In this document: one piece after another, positions 27,694 to 36,703 of the stretch | Numbering within the stretch: the first letter of the stretch is position 1 | Layout of the letters: every line of letters starts with the position of its first letter | Assembly (NCBI GenBank): GCA_026989055.1 | Contig: JALSKC010000021.1 | Location: 1 to 64,000, forward strand | DNA length: 64,000 bases | Reading direction: 5' to 3' | Source: Paracoccaceae bacterium | GTDB lineage: Bacteria > Pseudomonadota > Alphaproteobacteria > Rhodobacterales > Rhodobacteraceae | The notes under the pieces: generated by a model | Seen by the model: the letters and a program-made list of their open reading frames with translations, nothing else | Database searches by the model: none | What the model was told of the DNA's origin: nothing | Position numbers and translations under genes: made by a program

Positions 27694-27756
27694 GGGCAGC
27701 GCCCGACCTCCCCCATGGGCGGGTGCTTCGCTTCCGCCCGCGGTCGGGCGCTGCCC
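27694..27756. terminator. Large nested inverted repeat between convergent argG and sulfotransferase genes
   Basis: Perfect 15-base arms GGGCAGCGCCCGACC (27694-27708) and GGTCGGGCGCTGCCC (27742-27756) enclose 33 bases, which themselves contain GGGCGG/CCGCCC around a GTGCTTCGCTT loop. A further hairpin GCCCGGCGG-CA-CCGCCGGGC lies immediately to the left (it shares bases with the first arm). The position suggests a bidirectional terminator. The length and symmetry also fit a REP-like intergenic repeat of Rhodobacteraceae. Confidence 0.6.
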
Positions 27757-27776
27757 TGATTTCCTTGCACGTCGGT

Positions 27777-28493
27777 TCAGGTCAGGCGAAACGGGAAGAG
27801 CGCCTGGTAATACGGCAGAGCCCTTTCGACGAGTTCCAGATAGTCGCCATCGAGGGTGGGTAAAGGCCCTTCCGGCCCGGCGAACCCGGTCGAGCGGTGC
27901 ACCGCGCCATACCAGTGTGATGCCCAGACACCATCGTCCGGGTGGCCGCCGGCGGGCCAGTGCAGCATCTCGGGGCGCCAGTCGAGCCCGAGCGCGACGC
28001 ACAGTCTTTCCAGCATTCCGGGCGGGTCGGCGCGAATGTCGGCGCTGTCCACCACCAGCGGCCTTTCCCCGGCGGCACGACATTGCTCGAACAGCTCCGC
28101 CTGCCGGCGGAAGCCGATGTCCTCAAGCGTCGGCGCTTCGCGCTTTTTCGCATAGCTTGCCACCACCCGGGCCGGATGGCGGATCAGAAAGACGTTCCTC
28201 ATTTGCCGGATCCACTCGCGCGGAATGCCCTCCACCATGTGATGGGCCATGTGCTTCTGGTAGAAATGCGCCTTTTTCCCCGGATTAGAGCCTGTTATCT
28301 GCGCCACCACCTGCCGCGGATCGGTCGGCTGGGCGGCCAGGATTTCATCGCGCATCGGGTGGTTCAGACCAGTCAGCGCGAGATAGGCCGCATAAAACGG
28401 TTCGTCGATCACGGCGCAGTCGCCGCGGGAGGCAAAGGCATACATCATCGCCGTCGAGAGGTTGCGCGGCCCCGACCACATGGCGATCTTCAT
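27777..28493 (-). CDS. Sulfotransferase-like protein
   Basis: 238 residues from ATG 28493. The first residues (MKIAMWSGPRNLSTAMMYAFASRGD) correspond to the PAPS 5'-phosphosulfate loop of sulfotransferases, with GPRNLST in place of the classic KSGTTW; a downstream FLIRHPARVVASY matches the 3'-phosphate-binding segment. It may transfer sulfuryl groups, but the acceptor is unknown. Its start overlaps the class IV aminotransferase stop by 4 bases, so the two are translated together. Confidence 0.75.
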   Translation of the reverse strand: MKIAMWSGPRNLSTAMMYAFASRGDCAVIDEPFYAAYLALTGLNHPMRDEILAAQPTDPRQVVAQITGSNPGKKAHFYQKHMAHHMVEGIPREWIRQMRNVFLIRHPARVVASYAKKREAPTLEDIGFRRQAELFEQCRAAGERPLVVDSADIRADPPGMLERLCVALGLDWRPEMLHWPAGGHPDDGVWASHWYGAVHRSTGFAGPEGPLPTLDGDYLELVERALPYYQALFPFRLT

Positions 28494-29401
28494 CCGTCGC
28501 ACTCCTGCCGGATCAGCTCCTTGTAGAGATGGCGCAGCCGGGCGGTGACCGGCCCCATCCGGCCATCGCCTATCCGCCGCCCGTCGATCTCGGAAACCGG
28601 GGTCTGGGCACCGAAGGTTCCGGTCAGGAAGGCCTCGTCGGCCCCGTAAGCCTCGACCAGCGAAAAATTGCGCTCGAACACCGGGATATCGTGTTCGCGG
28701 CACAGCTCGATGACCTTCCGGCGGGTGATCCCGTTCATGCAGTAGTCGCCGGTCGAGGTCCAGACCTCGCCCTTGCGCACGATGAAGAAGTTGCAGGAAT
28801 TCGTGGTGTTCACGAAGCCATGCACATCCAGCATCAGCGCCTCGTCGGCGCCAGCCTTTTCGGCAGCGATGCAGGCCAGGATGCAGTTCAGCTTGGAGTG
28901 GCTGTTGAGCTTCGGATCCTGGCTCATCGGCAGGCCGCGGACATGCGGCACGGTGGCCAGCCGGACCGGACGCGGCAGGGCCGGGCGGGAATGCTCCGCG
29001 ATGATCACGACGGTCGGCCCCGAGCGGCTCAGCCCCGGGTGCTGGAAGGGGCGGGCCTTGGGACCGCGAGTGACCATCAGCCGGGCATGGGCGTCGTCGT
29101 GCATGCCGTTCGCTCGCCGTGTGGCATCGAGCGCATCGGCAAGCTGCTGCCTGCTCATTCCGATGTCGAGGTCGATTGCCCGGGCCGCCTCGAAAAGCCG
29201 CTCCAGGTGCTCGTCGAGGAAGGCCCATTTTCCACCGTACAGCCGCAGCCCTTCCCAGACCCCGTCTCCGAGCATGAAACCGCTGTCGTAAACGCTGACC
29301 ACGGCCTCGTCACGGGGGACGATCCGCCCGTTCACATAGATCTTCAGCTGCGCGTTGCGCGGATCCTCCTCGGCCTGGTGCGTGCTGATACGCGCATTCA
29401 T
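28490..29401 (-). CDS. Class IV aminotransferase (branched-chain aminotransferase-like)
   Basis: 303 residues from ATG 29401. Fold type IV motifs: GDGVWEGLRLYGGK (about 46-59), the PLP lysine in NSHSKLNCILA, and GTFGAQTPVSEIDGR near the C terminus. The position usually held by a glutamate that contacts the PLP ring nitrogen (V-x-E-x-x-x-x-N in BCATs) reads VNTTNSCNFF, so that acid is absent. Related enzymes act on branched-chain or D-amino acids or on aminodeoxychorismate; the substrate cannot be told here. It overlaps the sulfotransferase-like gene. Confidence 0.82.
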   Translation of the reverse strand: MNARISTHQAEEDPRNAQLKIYVNGRIVPRDEAVVSVYDSGFMLGDGVWEGLRLYGGKWAFLDEHLERLFEAARAIDLDIGMSRQQLADALDATRRANGMHDDAHARLMVTRGPKARPFQHPGLSRSGPTVVIIAEHSRPALPRPVRLATVPHVRGLPMSQDPKLNSHSKLNCILACIAAEKAGADEALMLDVHGFVNTTNSCNFFIVRKGEVWTSTGDYCMNGITRRKVIELCREHDIPVFERNFSLVEAYGADEAFLTGTFGAQTPVSEIDGRRIGDGRMGPVTARLRHLYKELIRQECDG

Positions 29402-29535
29402 TCCGGCACCTCCCGCATCCAACGCTATCGTGCGCCGGAGCGCGCGCCAAGGCACAAATCATCTGCCGGCCATGTGCGCGGGCCCCGGAAAGCGCGCGCG
29501 CATCACGCGGCCGGAGACGCCCGGCTGCCGTGGCG

Positions 29536-30816
29536 TCAGCACCCAGCCGCAGGCACCGCCCGCAGGGCGCGCCCCTCGACGCCGACGACATCTGCTTCCA
29601 CCAGCCGGCCGGCGGGCTGCGGAGTTTCCAGCACCACTTCGGCAAACTGGGCGGTGCGCCCCCTGGAAGACCCTTCGGCGAGCACGGTCAGCCGCCTGCC
29701 CACCTGGGCCTGCAGAAAGCTGTCGGCCCTGGCCGCCCCCCTTTCGCGCAGCCGCGCGGCACGCGCGCGGATCGTTGCGGTCGGCAGTTGCGGCATGCGC
29801 GCCGCCGGGGTGCCGGGGCGGGGCGAATAGGGAAAGACATGCAGCCAGGTCAGGCCGCACTCGTCGATCAGCCGGAGAGAGTTTTCGAACATCGCCTCCG
29901 TTTCCGTGGGAAACCCGGCGATGATGTCGGCCCCGAACACGATGTCCGGGCGCAACCGGCGCACCTCTTCGCAGAAGCGGAGCGCATCCTCCCGGCGGTG
30001 GCGCCGCTTCATCCGCTTCAGGATCATGTCGTCTCCGGATTGAAGTGACAGGTGCAGATGCGGCATCAGGCGGGGTTCGGTGGCGATGGCCTGCATCAGC
30101 ATGTCATCGACCTCGATCGAATCTATCGACGAGAGGCGCAGGCGGGGCAGCCCGGGAACGCTGCGCAGGATCCGCATGACCAGATCTCCCAACCGCGGTG
30201 CGGCGGGCAGGTCTCCCCCCCAGCTCGTGAGATCGACGCCGGTGAGAACCACCTCGCTGTATCCGCGATCCGCCAGCCGCCGAACCTGATCGACCACATC
30301 ACCGGCCGGAACAGACCGGGAATTTCCACGTCCGTAGGGAATGATGCAGAAGGTGCAGCGGTGGTCGCAACCGTTCTGGATCTGGACATGGGCGCGAGCA
30401 CGCTCGCGCAAGCCGTCGATCCGGGGAGCTGCGGCTTCGGTCACCGACATGATATCTTCCACCTGCACCCGCGCCGATACTCCACCGCGCCGGCCGGCCA
30501 GACTCTGCCATGTTTCGAGCTGCATCTTCGCATGATTGCCCAGAACCGTATCGACCTCTGCCATGGCGGCAAAACCTTCCGGCCCGGTCTGGGCCGCGCA
30601 ACCGGTAACCACGATATGTGCCGTCGGGTTTTCCCGGCGCAGGCGCCGGATTTCCCGGCGGGTCTTGCGCACGGCTTCGGTCGTTACCGCGCAGCTGTTC
30701 ACCACCAGGGTATCTGCCAGCCCGGCCCGCTCCAGCATCGCCGCCATCGCCTCGCTCTCGCAGGCATTGAGGCGGCAGCCCAGGGTAACCACCCTGGGAG
30801 CATCACCGCGATTCAT
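29536..30816 (-). CDS. mtaB: tRNA N6-threonylcarbamoyladenosine (t6A37) methylthiotransferase MtaB
   Basis: 426 residues from ATG 30816. N-terminal methylthiotransferase domain with three cysteines (TLGCRLN, NSCAVT, VTGCAAQ), radical SAM core with CDHRCTFC, and a C-terminal TRAM-like tail. MtaB adds a methylthio group to t6A37 in tRNAs reading ANN codons, including the tRNA-Lys(UUU) encoded 1 kb away. The length and the absence of the MiaB-specific end support MtaB over MiaB. It overlaps dapF by 14 bases. Confidence 0.9.
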   Translation of the reverse strand: MNRGDAPRVVTLGCRLNACESEAMAAMLERAGLADTLVVNSCAVTTEAVRKTRREIRRLRRENPTAHIVVTGCAAQTGPEGFAAMAEVDTVLGNHAKMQLETWQSLAGRRGGVSARVQVEDIMSVTEAAAPRIDGLRERARAHVQIQNGCDHRCTFCIIPYGRGNSRSVPAGDVVDQVRRLADRGYSEVVLTGVDLTSWGGDLPAAPRLGDLVMRILRSVPGLPRLRLSSIDSIEVDDMLMQAIATEPRLMPHLHLSLQSGDDMILKRMKRRHRREDALRFCEEVRRLRPDIVFGADIIAGFPTETEAMFENSLRLIDECGLTWLHVFPYSPRPGTPAARMPQLPTATIRARAARLRERGAARADSFLQAQVGRRLTVLAEGSSRGRTAQFAEVVLETPQPAGRLVEADVVGVEGRALRAVPAAGC

Positions 30817-31657
30817 CTCGCCCCTCCGGATCCGGAAAGCCGGGCGCAAGTGTCGCGCTGAACACATGGGCCGTCGGGCCGGAAAGCCATACACCATCTT
30901 CCCGCCAGTCCACGCCCAGCATGCCGCCGTCGGCCTCGATCAGAACCCGCCGATCGCTCAACCCCCGGCGATGGGCAGCCACGGCAACAGCACAGGCACC
31001 CGAGCCGCAGGCCAGCGTGAGGCCGGTGCCCCGCTCCCACACCCGCATGCGCAGCCGGCCAGGCCCGGCGAGGGAAACGAACTCCACATTCGTGGCCTCC
31101 GGAAACAGAGGATCTGTTTCGACCCGCGCCCCCCGTTCGGCAACCGGCGCCCGCTCGGCATCTTCCACGAAGAAAACGCAATGCGGATTGCCCATGCCCA
31201 CGGCCGCCGGATCTCCGGCAAGGGGCAGGTGCAGCGTGTCGACCTCGCGCGCCAGCGGGATATCCCGCCATGACAGCTGCGGCTGCCCCATGTTGACGGA
31301 AATATCCTCCTCCGCGCCGCGCCGCGCTCTCAGCAGGCCGCGGCGCGTGCGGACGGTCAGCTCTGCCACCTCGCTTCCCTCCATGATCAGGCGCGCGACA
31401 CAGCGGGTGGCATTGCCACAGGCACCGGCGCGAGAACCGTCGGCATTCCAGAAATCGAGACCGATATCGGCATCCACGGCATCGCGGATCTCGACAAGCT
31501 GATCGAAACCGACCCCGCGGTGCCGGTCGCCCAGGGCCCGGGCCAGATCGGGCCCGACAACAGGTTCATGACCGCGTGAATCGATGATCACGAAGTCATT
31601 GCCTGCACCGTGCATCTTGATGAACGGCAGACCGGAAGCGAGTCTCCTGTCTTGCAT
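30803..31657 (-). CDS. dapF: Diaminopimelate epimerase DapF
   Basis: 284 residues. Both active-site cysteines are visible: GACGNATRC and [21 protein letters not shown] near the N terminus is diagnostic. It converts LL- to meso-diaminopimelate for lysine and peptidoglycan. It overlaps mtaB; this dapF-mtaB pairing is common in alphaproteobacteria. Confidence 0.96.
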   Translation of the reverse strand: MQDRRLASGLPFIKMHGAGNDFVIIDSRGHEPVVGPDLARALGDRHRGVGFDQLVEIRDAVDADIGLDFWNADGSRAGACGNATRCVARLIMEGSEVAELTVRTRRGLLRARRGAEEDISVNMGQPQLSWRDIPLAREVDTLHLPLAGDPAAVGMGNPHCVFFVEDAERAPVAERGARVETDPLFPEATNVEFVSLAGPGRLRMRVWERGTGLTLACGSGACAVAVAAHRRGLSDRRVLIEADGGMLGVDWREDGVWLSGPTAHVFSATLAPGFPDPEGRDESR

Positions 31658-31721
31658 CCGCCGTGTATACCCTGCGCCGCCACAATTGGAAAGCGCGCGG
31701 AAAGCGCACCGGAGTTTTTGC

Positions 31722-31750
31722 TTGACGCATGCGGAGGCCGGGAGTAGGCA
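31722..31750 (+). promoter_or_regulatory. Promoter of tRNA-Lys
   Basis: TTGACG (31722-31727), a 17-base spacer and TAGGCA (31745-31750) place transcription start just before the tRNA at 31763. The -35 box matches 5 of 6 consensus bases with ideal spacing. Confidence 0.6.
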
Positions 31751-31762
31751 CTCGCTTCGAGT

Positions 31763-31838
31763 GGGCCGTTAGCTCAGTTGGTAGAGCAACTGACTTTTAA
31801 TCAGTGGGTCGCAGGTTCGAATCCTGCACGGCTCACCA
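31763..31838 (+). tRNA. tRNA-Lys(UUU)
   Basis: The cloverleaf folds fully: acceptor stem GGGCCGT/ACGGCTC (one G-U pair), D arm AGCTCAGTTGGTAGAGC, anticodon arm CTGA-CTTTTAA-TCAG with anticodon TTT, T arm GCAGGTTCGAATCCTGC, and an encoded CCA at 31836-31838. No integrase or repeated tRNA end is seen nearby. Confidence 0.97.
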
Positions 31839-31877
31839 CTCCGGGAACAATCCTGCCCGGAATTCTGCCGGGCCCTG

Positions 31878-34571
31878 TCAGCCATTGCCCGGGCCGGACG
31901 GCATCTGCGAAAGCAGGGCATCTATCGATTCGCGCGTCTGGCTGCTGATTTCCAGAAGCTTCCTGATCTCCGCGATCGACAGTTCTTCCGCCGCACCCGC
32001 GCCACCGCGAGCATCGCCATCCGATGCCTCCCGGTCGGCACCGGTGGCAGACAGCCGCGCCGCATTCCTGAACGCCTCGATGCCGCTTGATTCGAGAGTC
32101 GCCCAGCGGCCGGCCCGCCATTTCGCGTGATCTGCTTCTGCGAGCATGCCGAGTTCCGCATATTCCCGGGCGGCCTTCAGGTAGTCTCCGGAGAGCTCGA
32201 GAGCCTTGGCGACCAGTTCCCTGGCGGCAGGCCCCTCCAGCCCGGCAAGATGCGTCAGCGCCTCTTCCGCCCGCCCCAGAGCCAGGTTCGCCCGCGCCAG
32301 GACCAGACGTTCCTCCGGAGCAAACTGCATCCGCAGTTCTTCATGTCGTTCATATTGCGCCAGCGCCAGTCGGGGGAGCCCGATGGACAGAAAACGCTCG
32401 GCCGCCCGCCGCCGGGCCACCCGCGCCTTTCCCGAAAGCTCCTCCGCAGCGGGACCACTCTTCAGCCAGAGGCGGGCAAAACGCACATCGGATTCCACCC
32501 CGACAATCGCCATATAGGCTTCGGCACGCAATGCTTCCGCCTCTTCTGGCGCGAGATCGCCATTCGCCAGGGCGGTTGCAATTCTCTCGAAGGTCTCCTC
32601 CACCCGCCCGCTGGCTGCCAACCCCCGGATCGCGGCGTGCATCAACCGGCTGCCGAGCGCGCTTCCCCGATGCTCCACGGCCAGCGCATCTGCAAGAAGG
32701 GCCGTCTTCTCCGGCACGGGAGCGCCGGCTTCCAGGCGCTGTTCTATCAGGCCGGCAATCGCTTCAGGAGCGTTTTTTCCCCCTTCCCTGGCAACCGCCT
32801 CCAGAGCATCGAGCGCTCCTTCCAGGTCGCCATCCGCCTTGTCAAGCGCTGCGTCCAGAAGCAGAACATCCTCGCCAGGGGCGCCTGCCGCCCGGGCAAT
32901 GATCGCGCGGATCGCCGTTGCGGCATCCAGATCGCCACCTTCCAGGAATCTTGCCGCCAGATCCGGCCCCAGAAGCTGGCGCAGCCCGGAAGGAAGCCCG
33001 GCAAATGTGCGCAACACCGCACGTGTGTTCACCATGCCTCCCGCCGGCAGGCGGTCGAGGGCCAGAACGGCCCACAGCGCCCCCTCCGTTGCACAGCCGG
33101 CCTGGGTTGCGGTCACTCCGGAACCGTCAACAGGCCGGCCATCCACGATCATGGCCAGATCTTCCAGAGCCTCCCGGCCGGGAAAATCCGTGTCGAATGC
33201 GGAAAGCACCTGCCGGGCTTCCGCACCAAAGCCCCAGAAGACATAGCGCCTGCTCAAAGCTGCCACCGCTTCGGCCCGGGGTTCGTCGAACTCCGAGACG
33301 AGATCGGCACGCAGGCTTCCGAGGAGGGGACCGCCATCCTCTTCGGGGCCCCACGACGCCACATCGAAAAATTCCGGATTCAGGCATGTTCCCCCTTCGG
33401 GGGTCAAGTTTTCGAGCACACGGCCCGGGCTCATCGCCCGGTCGGCAGCGGTTTCCACCCGAAACTGTCGGGGCGGAAAGAACGGCTCCGGTGGCGCCGG
33501 CATTTCCTGCGGCACGATCGATTCCGCTCCTGACAGCTCCGACTCCGGGCCTTCCGCCTCTGTCGCTCCGGCTCCCCCGAGCGGATCGACAGATATCAGG
33601 CCCTGCGTTGCGGCGCGACCGAGTTGCAGGATCAACGCATTGCGGGTTGCCTCCATGCGCGCACGCGCCTCCGGGGAGAGAAGCTCTTCGGCCGAAAGCA
33701 AGGCCCGGACATCAGGCGACGGTGGCGGGAAAACGCGCCCTGTGGCCTCACCCGCCGGCATGGCCGGATCTGTCACGCCACCTCCGGCAGCTTCCACCCG
33801 AACCGCCGGGGAATTTGCATTGTTCGTGACAGGTGCTGTCCCGGTTCCAGCGGAATCGGCATGAACTGCAGGCTGCTCCCCGGCGACGGATGCCGCGTCC
33901 TCGTCCGGAAGGGTGCGATTCTCCTGCCGGGACAGAGCACGCACTGCACGGAGCAGGCCGGCATCCGGTTTCGACTGCTGCCGGGCGGAGGGAACCGGGG
34001 GGGCTCCTCCCGGCGCCTCGCGTCTGCTCGAAGCGTCGGTCGCGCCAGCCACACTCTCCGGCAACGGAAATATCGTGGTCATGAGCGCCGGTACCGCACC
34101 CAGATCAGAAAACTTCAGGCGTGGCCCATTCGCATCCGCGGGCGCAGCGGGAGGCCTCCATGCCTGACCCCGGGCAAGGGGAGGAAGGGAACGTTCGAAA
34201 CGGCTTGCCGCCTCCGGTGGGGCATCCCTTATGTCGATGACGATCCGGCCCGGCCGGATCTCGAAGACATCCGCAGAACAGCTGCAGGAGAGCTCCACCT
34301 GCAACCGCCCTGGTCCAGGAGAGAAGGCGCTGCGGATGCGCGTCCTGGGAATGCGGGCGAATATCCGTGAAGCATCGACATCGGCTTCGGGAGGGCTGAT
34401 CCGGAGCTCGTAGCCGGCTGCCACGCGCCCGAACTGCCATTCACGCGGCACATCAAGCTGCAGGACGAGGCGGGAAAACCCGGGATGTTCCCCGGATTCG
34501 ACGAATATGGTTTCCGCCCGAAGGACCGTGGCGGAAAGCAGCACAACGCAGAATGCGCACAGACGGATCAC
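31878..34571 (-). CDS. Large secreted/periplasmic TPR-like protein in the motility cluster
   Basis: 897 residues starting at a GTG that overlaps the motA stop (GTGA). A signal peptide (about 1-19) is followed by a beta-rich segment (20-125) that looks AMIN-like, with a CSCS motif near 95. Residues of about 130-390 are a Pro/Ala/Glu/Ser-rich, low-complexity linker. From about 390 to 860 come amphipathic helical repeats with TPR character (ALGRAEEALTHLAGLEG, SGDYLKAAREYAELGM). I do not recognise a named family. Coupling to motA suggests a periplasmic role around the stator or flagellum, for example as a scaffold; this is inference. Confidence 0.7.
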   Translation of the reverse strand: MIRLCAFCVVLLSATVLRAETIFVESGEHPGFSRLVLQLDVPREWQFGRVAAGYELRISPPEADVDASRIFARIPRTRIRSAFSPGPGRLQVELSCSCSADVFEIRPGRIVIDIRDAPPEAASRFERSLPPLARGQAWRPPAAPADANGPRLKFSDLGAVPALMTTIFPLPESVAGATDASSRREAPGGAPPVPSARQQSKPDAGLLRAVRALSRQENRTLPDEDAASVAGEQPAVHADSAGTGTAPVTNNANSPAVRVEAAGGGVTDPAMPAGEATGRVFPPPSPDVRALLSAEELLSPEARARMEATRNALILQLGRAATQGLISVDPLGGAGATEAEGPESELSGAESIVPQEMPAPPEPFFPPRQFRVETAADRAMSPGRVLENLTPEGGTCLNPEFFDVASWGPEEDGGPLLGSLRADLVSEFDEPRAEAVAALSRRYVFWGFGAEARQVLSAFDTDFPGREALEDLAMIVDGRPVDGSGVTATQAGCATEGALWAVLALDRLPAGGMVNTRAVLRTFAGLPSGLRQLLGPDLAARFLEGGDLDAATAIRAIIARAAGAPGEDVLLLDAALDKADGDLEGALDALEAVAREGGKNAPEAIAGLIEQRLEAGAPVPEKTALLADALAVEHRGSALGSRLMHAAIRGLAASGRVEETFERIATALANGDLAPEEAEALRAEAYMAIVGVESDVRFARLWLKSGPAAEELSGKARVARRRAAERFLSIGLPRLALAQYERHEELRMQFAPEERLVLARANLALGRAEEALTHLAGLEGPAARELVAKALELSGDYLKAAREYAELGMLAEADHAKWRAGRWATLESSGIEAFRNAARLSATGADREASDGDARGGAGAAEELSIAEIRKLLEISSQTRESIDALLSQMPSGPGNG

Positions 34572-35437
34572 GCGGCGTCACGCTTCACTTCCTTCAGCGC
34601 CTCCTCCAGATCGGAAAATGACGGACGGTTGTGGCCGGGGGTGTTCTGTCGTCCGACCTCTATGCAGATATTCGTTGCGTGATTGTACAGGTTTGCCACC
34701 AGAACCTCGCGGATGAGCTGGTAGAAATGGCCGTCTTCCTCGGCAACCGCCTTCAGTTTCGCCGCAAACGGACCGACCAGCCCATAGGCCAGGAAAATGC
34801 CGAGAAAGGTCCCGACAAGGGCGCTGCCGATCATCTTCCCGAGGATTTCCGGCGGTTGATCGATCGACCCCATGGTCTTGATCACGCCGAGAACGGCGGC
34901 CACGATGCCCAGCGCCGGCAGGGCATCGGCCACTGTCTGCAGGGCGTGGCTGGGGTGAAGCGCATGATGCAGGTTTGCCTCGATCCGCTTTTCGAGGACT
35001 TCCTCGACCTGATGCGGGTCGTCATAGTTCATCGAGGCGGAGCGAAGCGTGTCGCAGATCAGCCCCACGGCTTCTCCATCGGCCTGGATCTTCGGGTAGC
35101 GGGAAAAGATGCTCGAGCTTTCGGGGCTCTCGATATGCTCCTCCAGCCCGACCGGATTCGATCTGGCCACCCGGATCAGCTCGAACAGCAGACACAGAAG
35201 GTCACGGTAATCCTCGGCCTTCCAGTGCGGCCCCTTGAACACCTTCTTGAAATCCTTCAGCGTATGCTTGATCGCCGCCCCGTCGTTGCTGATGACGAAG
35301 GCGCCGACCGCCGCACCGCCGATCATGGTAAATTCATAGGGCAGGGCCTTGAGGATCGGCCCGAGCTTGCCCCCGGCGGCGATGAACCCGCCGAAAACCA
35401 TGATGAAGATCAGGGCGATGCCGATGATTCCGATCAC
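34568..35437 (-). CDS. motA: Flagellar motor stator protein MotA
   Basis: 289 residues, GTG start. Four membrane segments: two at the N terminus (IGIIGIALIFIMVFGGF; EFTMIGGAAVGAFVI) and two around 175-225 (TVADALPALGIVAAVLGVIKTMG; LVGTFLGIFLAYGLVGPF). The large cytoplasmic loop between them carries the basic residues that touch FliG. The prolines in ADALPALG are the conserved ones. Forms the proton channel with MotB, which is encoded separately at 19090. Confidence 0.94.
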   Translation of the reverse strand: MIGIIGIALIFIMVFGGFIAAGGKLGPILKALPYEFTMIGGAAVGAFVISNDGAAIKHTLKDFKKVFKGPHWKAEDYRDLLCLLFELIRVARSNPVGLEEHIESPESSSIFSRYPKIQADGEAVGLICDTLRSASMNYDDPHQVEEVLEKRIEANLHHALHPSHALQTVADALPALGIVAAVLGVIKTMGSIDQPPEILGKMIGSALVGTFLGIFLAYGLVGPFAAKLKAVAEEDGHFYQLIREVLVANLYNHATNICIEVGRQNTPGHNRPSFSDLEEALKEVKRDAA

Positions 35438-35502
35438 GTCTCACTCCGCTTCATGATGTCGCTTTCGGGGCCTGTCCTGCCGTGCAGAATCGACGGGCAA
35501 GG

Positions 35503-35506
35503 TTAA
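35503..35506. promoter_or_regulatory. CtrA half-site only, upstream of motA
   Basis: A single TTAA in the motA-motE gap (35438-35526) is not followed by a second box at the right distance (TGGA instead). It is noted because the other flagellar operons have near-complete sites; motA is probably transcribed from fliL onward. Confidence 0.15.
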
Positions 35507-35526
35507 ATTATCGTGGAATGGCGCAA

Positions 35527-36183
35527 TCATCTTGTCGGCGCCCGGGCGTTCCGGCCGGCCAGGATGACGCTGATCGCGTAGGCAGCTTCGGCCGGAAGTT
35601 CCGCCATGATCAGTGCCGCGGCATCCGCCCGCATCCGCCCCATGAAACCCGCAGCGAATTCCGGAGCCATCTGCTCGAACAACAGCGCCGCCTGTTTCGG
35701 CTTCATGTTCTCGTAGACGGCCGTCAGACGGGCGAGATCTTCCTCCGCTGCGGTTTCGGAGACCGACAGCAGGCGCGACAGCTCCGCCTCGGCCGCCTTC
35801 AGCTCGCCCAGTCGGCGCGCGATCTGCTCTTCCGCGAATTTCAGGGACTGTTCCAGAGAAGCCAGCTCCGCCTGCCGCTGATCCAGAAACCCCTGCTGCC
35901 TGGCCAGTTCGCCCAGCAATGCCTCGATCTCCGGAGGGTCCGTGCAGGCCGGGCCGGCAGCTGCGGATTCGCGCGCCGGCAACTTTCCGTCATCTGCGCG
36001 CAGCGCAGCCAGCTCCTGCGCCAGAACCGGCCCGGGGCCGGCGCCGAAGCGCACTGCAGCGGATGCCGAAAACATCAGCGCGATCAAGATCAGCACCCCA
36101 CGACCGGCAGTCCATTTCCTGCGGGGCATCCTTCTTCTGCCCGGCGCCTTCTTCTTCGCCGATTCTTCCGCGTTCCGCTTCAT
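35527..36183 (-). CDS. MotE-like flagellar chaperone (MgtE intracellular N-domain type)
   Basis: 218 residues with a basic N terminus, one membrane segment (about 27-46), a long coiled coil (about 85-150, QRQAELASLEQSLKFAEEQIARRLGELKAAEAE in part) and a C-terminal MgtE_N-like helical domain (YENMKPKQAALLFEQMAPEFAAGFMGRM). MotE in related bacteria is a periplasmic chaperone of MotC or a motor-linked protein. It overlaps the following DUF gene (ATGA) and lies upstream of motA, in keeping with a motility role. Confidence 0.8.
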   Translation of the reverse strand: MKRNAEESAKKKAPGRRRMPRRKWTAGRGVLILIALMFSASAAVRFGAGPGPVLAQELAALRADDGKLPARESAAAGPACTDPPEIEALLGELARQQGFLDQRQAELASLEQSLKFAEEQIARRLGELKAAEAELSRLLSVSETAAEEDLARLTAVYENMKPKQAALLFEQMAPEFAAGFMGRMRADAAALIMAELPAEAAYAISVILAGRNARAPTR

Positions 36184-36695
36184 TCTGCTGCTGCTCCTGT
36201 CCGGACCCGCTGGCTCAGGAACAGCGGTGCGGAAGGCTCTGCATCATCCGCTCCGATGTCCTGACCTTCGGGCGCCGCCGGGGCCGGCCGGGCCTGCGTT
36301 CCGGACGACGCAGAGAGCGCCGATTCCGGCTGCTCCTCCTCCGCGGCTTCCTCCGCGGCCTCCTTCCCGGCCGGCCTTTCTCCATTTTCTCCTGTCGCCT
36401 GCTCATCCGGCGCGGGCAGGTCGTGCATGGCCGCCACCAGCAGTTCCAGCCGGCGAGCTGCCGCCTCGGCCTTGCCGGTCAGGTCGCCTAGTGACTGGGC
36501 AGATTCCCGCGCCGAAGCCTGGGCGACCTCGAGCGTTCTCGTCATGTCGTCCACCTGGACCGAAAGCATGGCGATCGCGCCTCCCACACCCTTTTCGAGG
36601 TCGGTGAACCGGCGCAGCCTGCGCGACAGAACGATACAGTATGCGGTAGCCGCCAGCGCACCGCCGATCAGGAGAATGTCTGCAACAAGTTCCAT
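36180..36695 (-). CDS. Membrane-anchored flagellar-cluster protein (DUF6468-like)
   Basis: 171 residues from the ATG at 36695; a longer frame upstream runs through fliL and is shadow. One N-terminal membrane segment (about 5-24, ADILLIGGALAATAYCIVLS) with RRLRRFTDLEKGVGGAIAMLSVQVDDM after it, then coiled coil, then an acidic, alanine/proline-rich tail. The first 80 residues resemble DUF6468, found in alphaproteobacterial flagellar clusters; that name is from memory. Function unknown. Sits 8 bases after fliL. Confidence 0.7.
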   Translation of the reverse strand: MELVADILLIGGALAATAYCIVLSRRLRRFTDLEKGVGGAIAMLSVQVDDMTRTLEVAQASARESAQSLGDLTGKAEAAARRLELLVAAMHDLPAPDEQATGENGERPAGKEAAEEAAEEEQPESALSASSGTQARPAPAAPEGQDIGADDAEPSAPLFLSQRVRTGAAAE

Positions 36696-36703
36696 CGCCG
36701 CAC

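Noticed and set aside
31763-31838. tRNA-Lys as the attachment site of an integrated island
   Set aside because: No integrase gene is next to it and I found no second copy of the tRNA 3' end in the window. The neighbouring genes on the left are housekeeping.
35503-35517. Full CtrA site upstream of motA
   Set aside because: Only one TTAA half is present; the second box reads TGGA.
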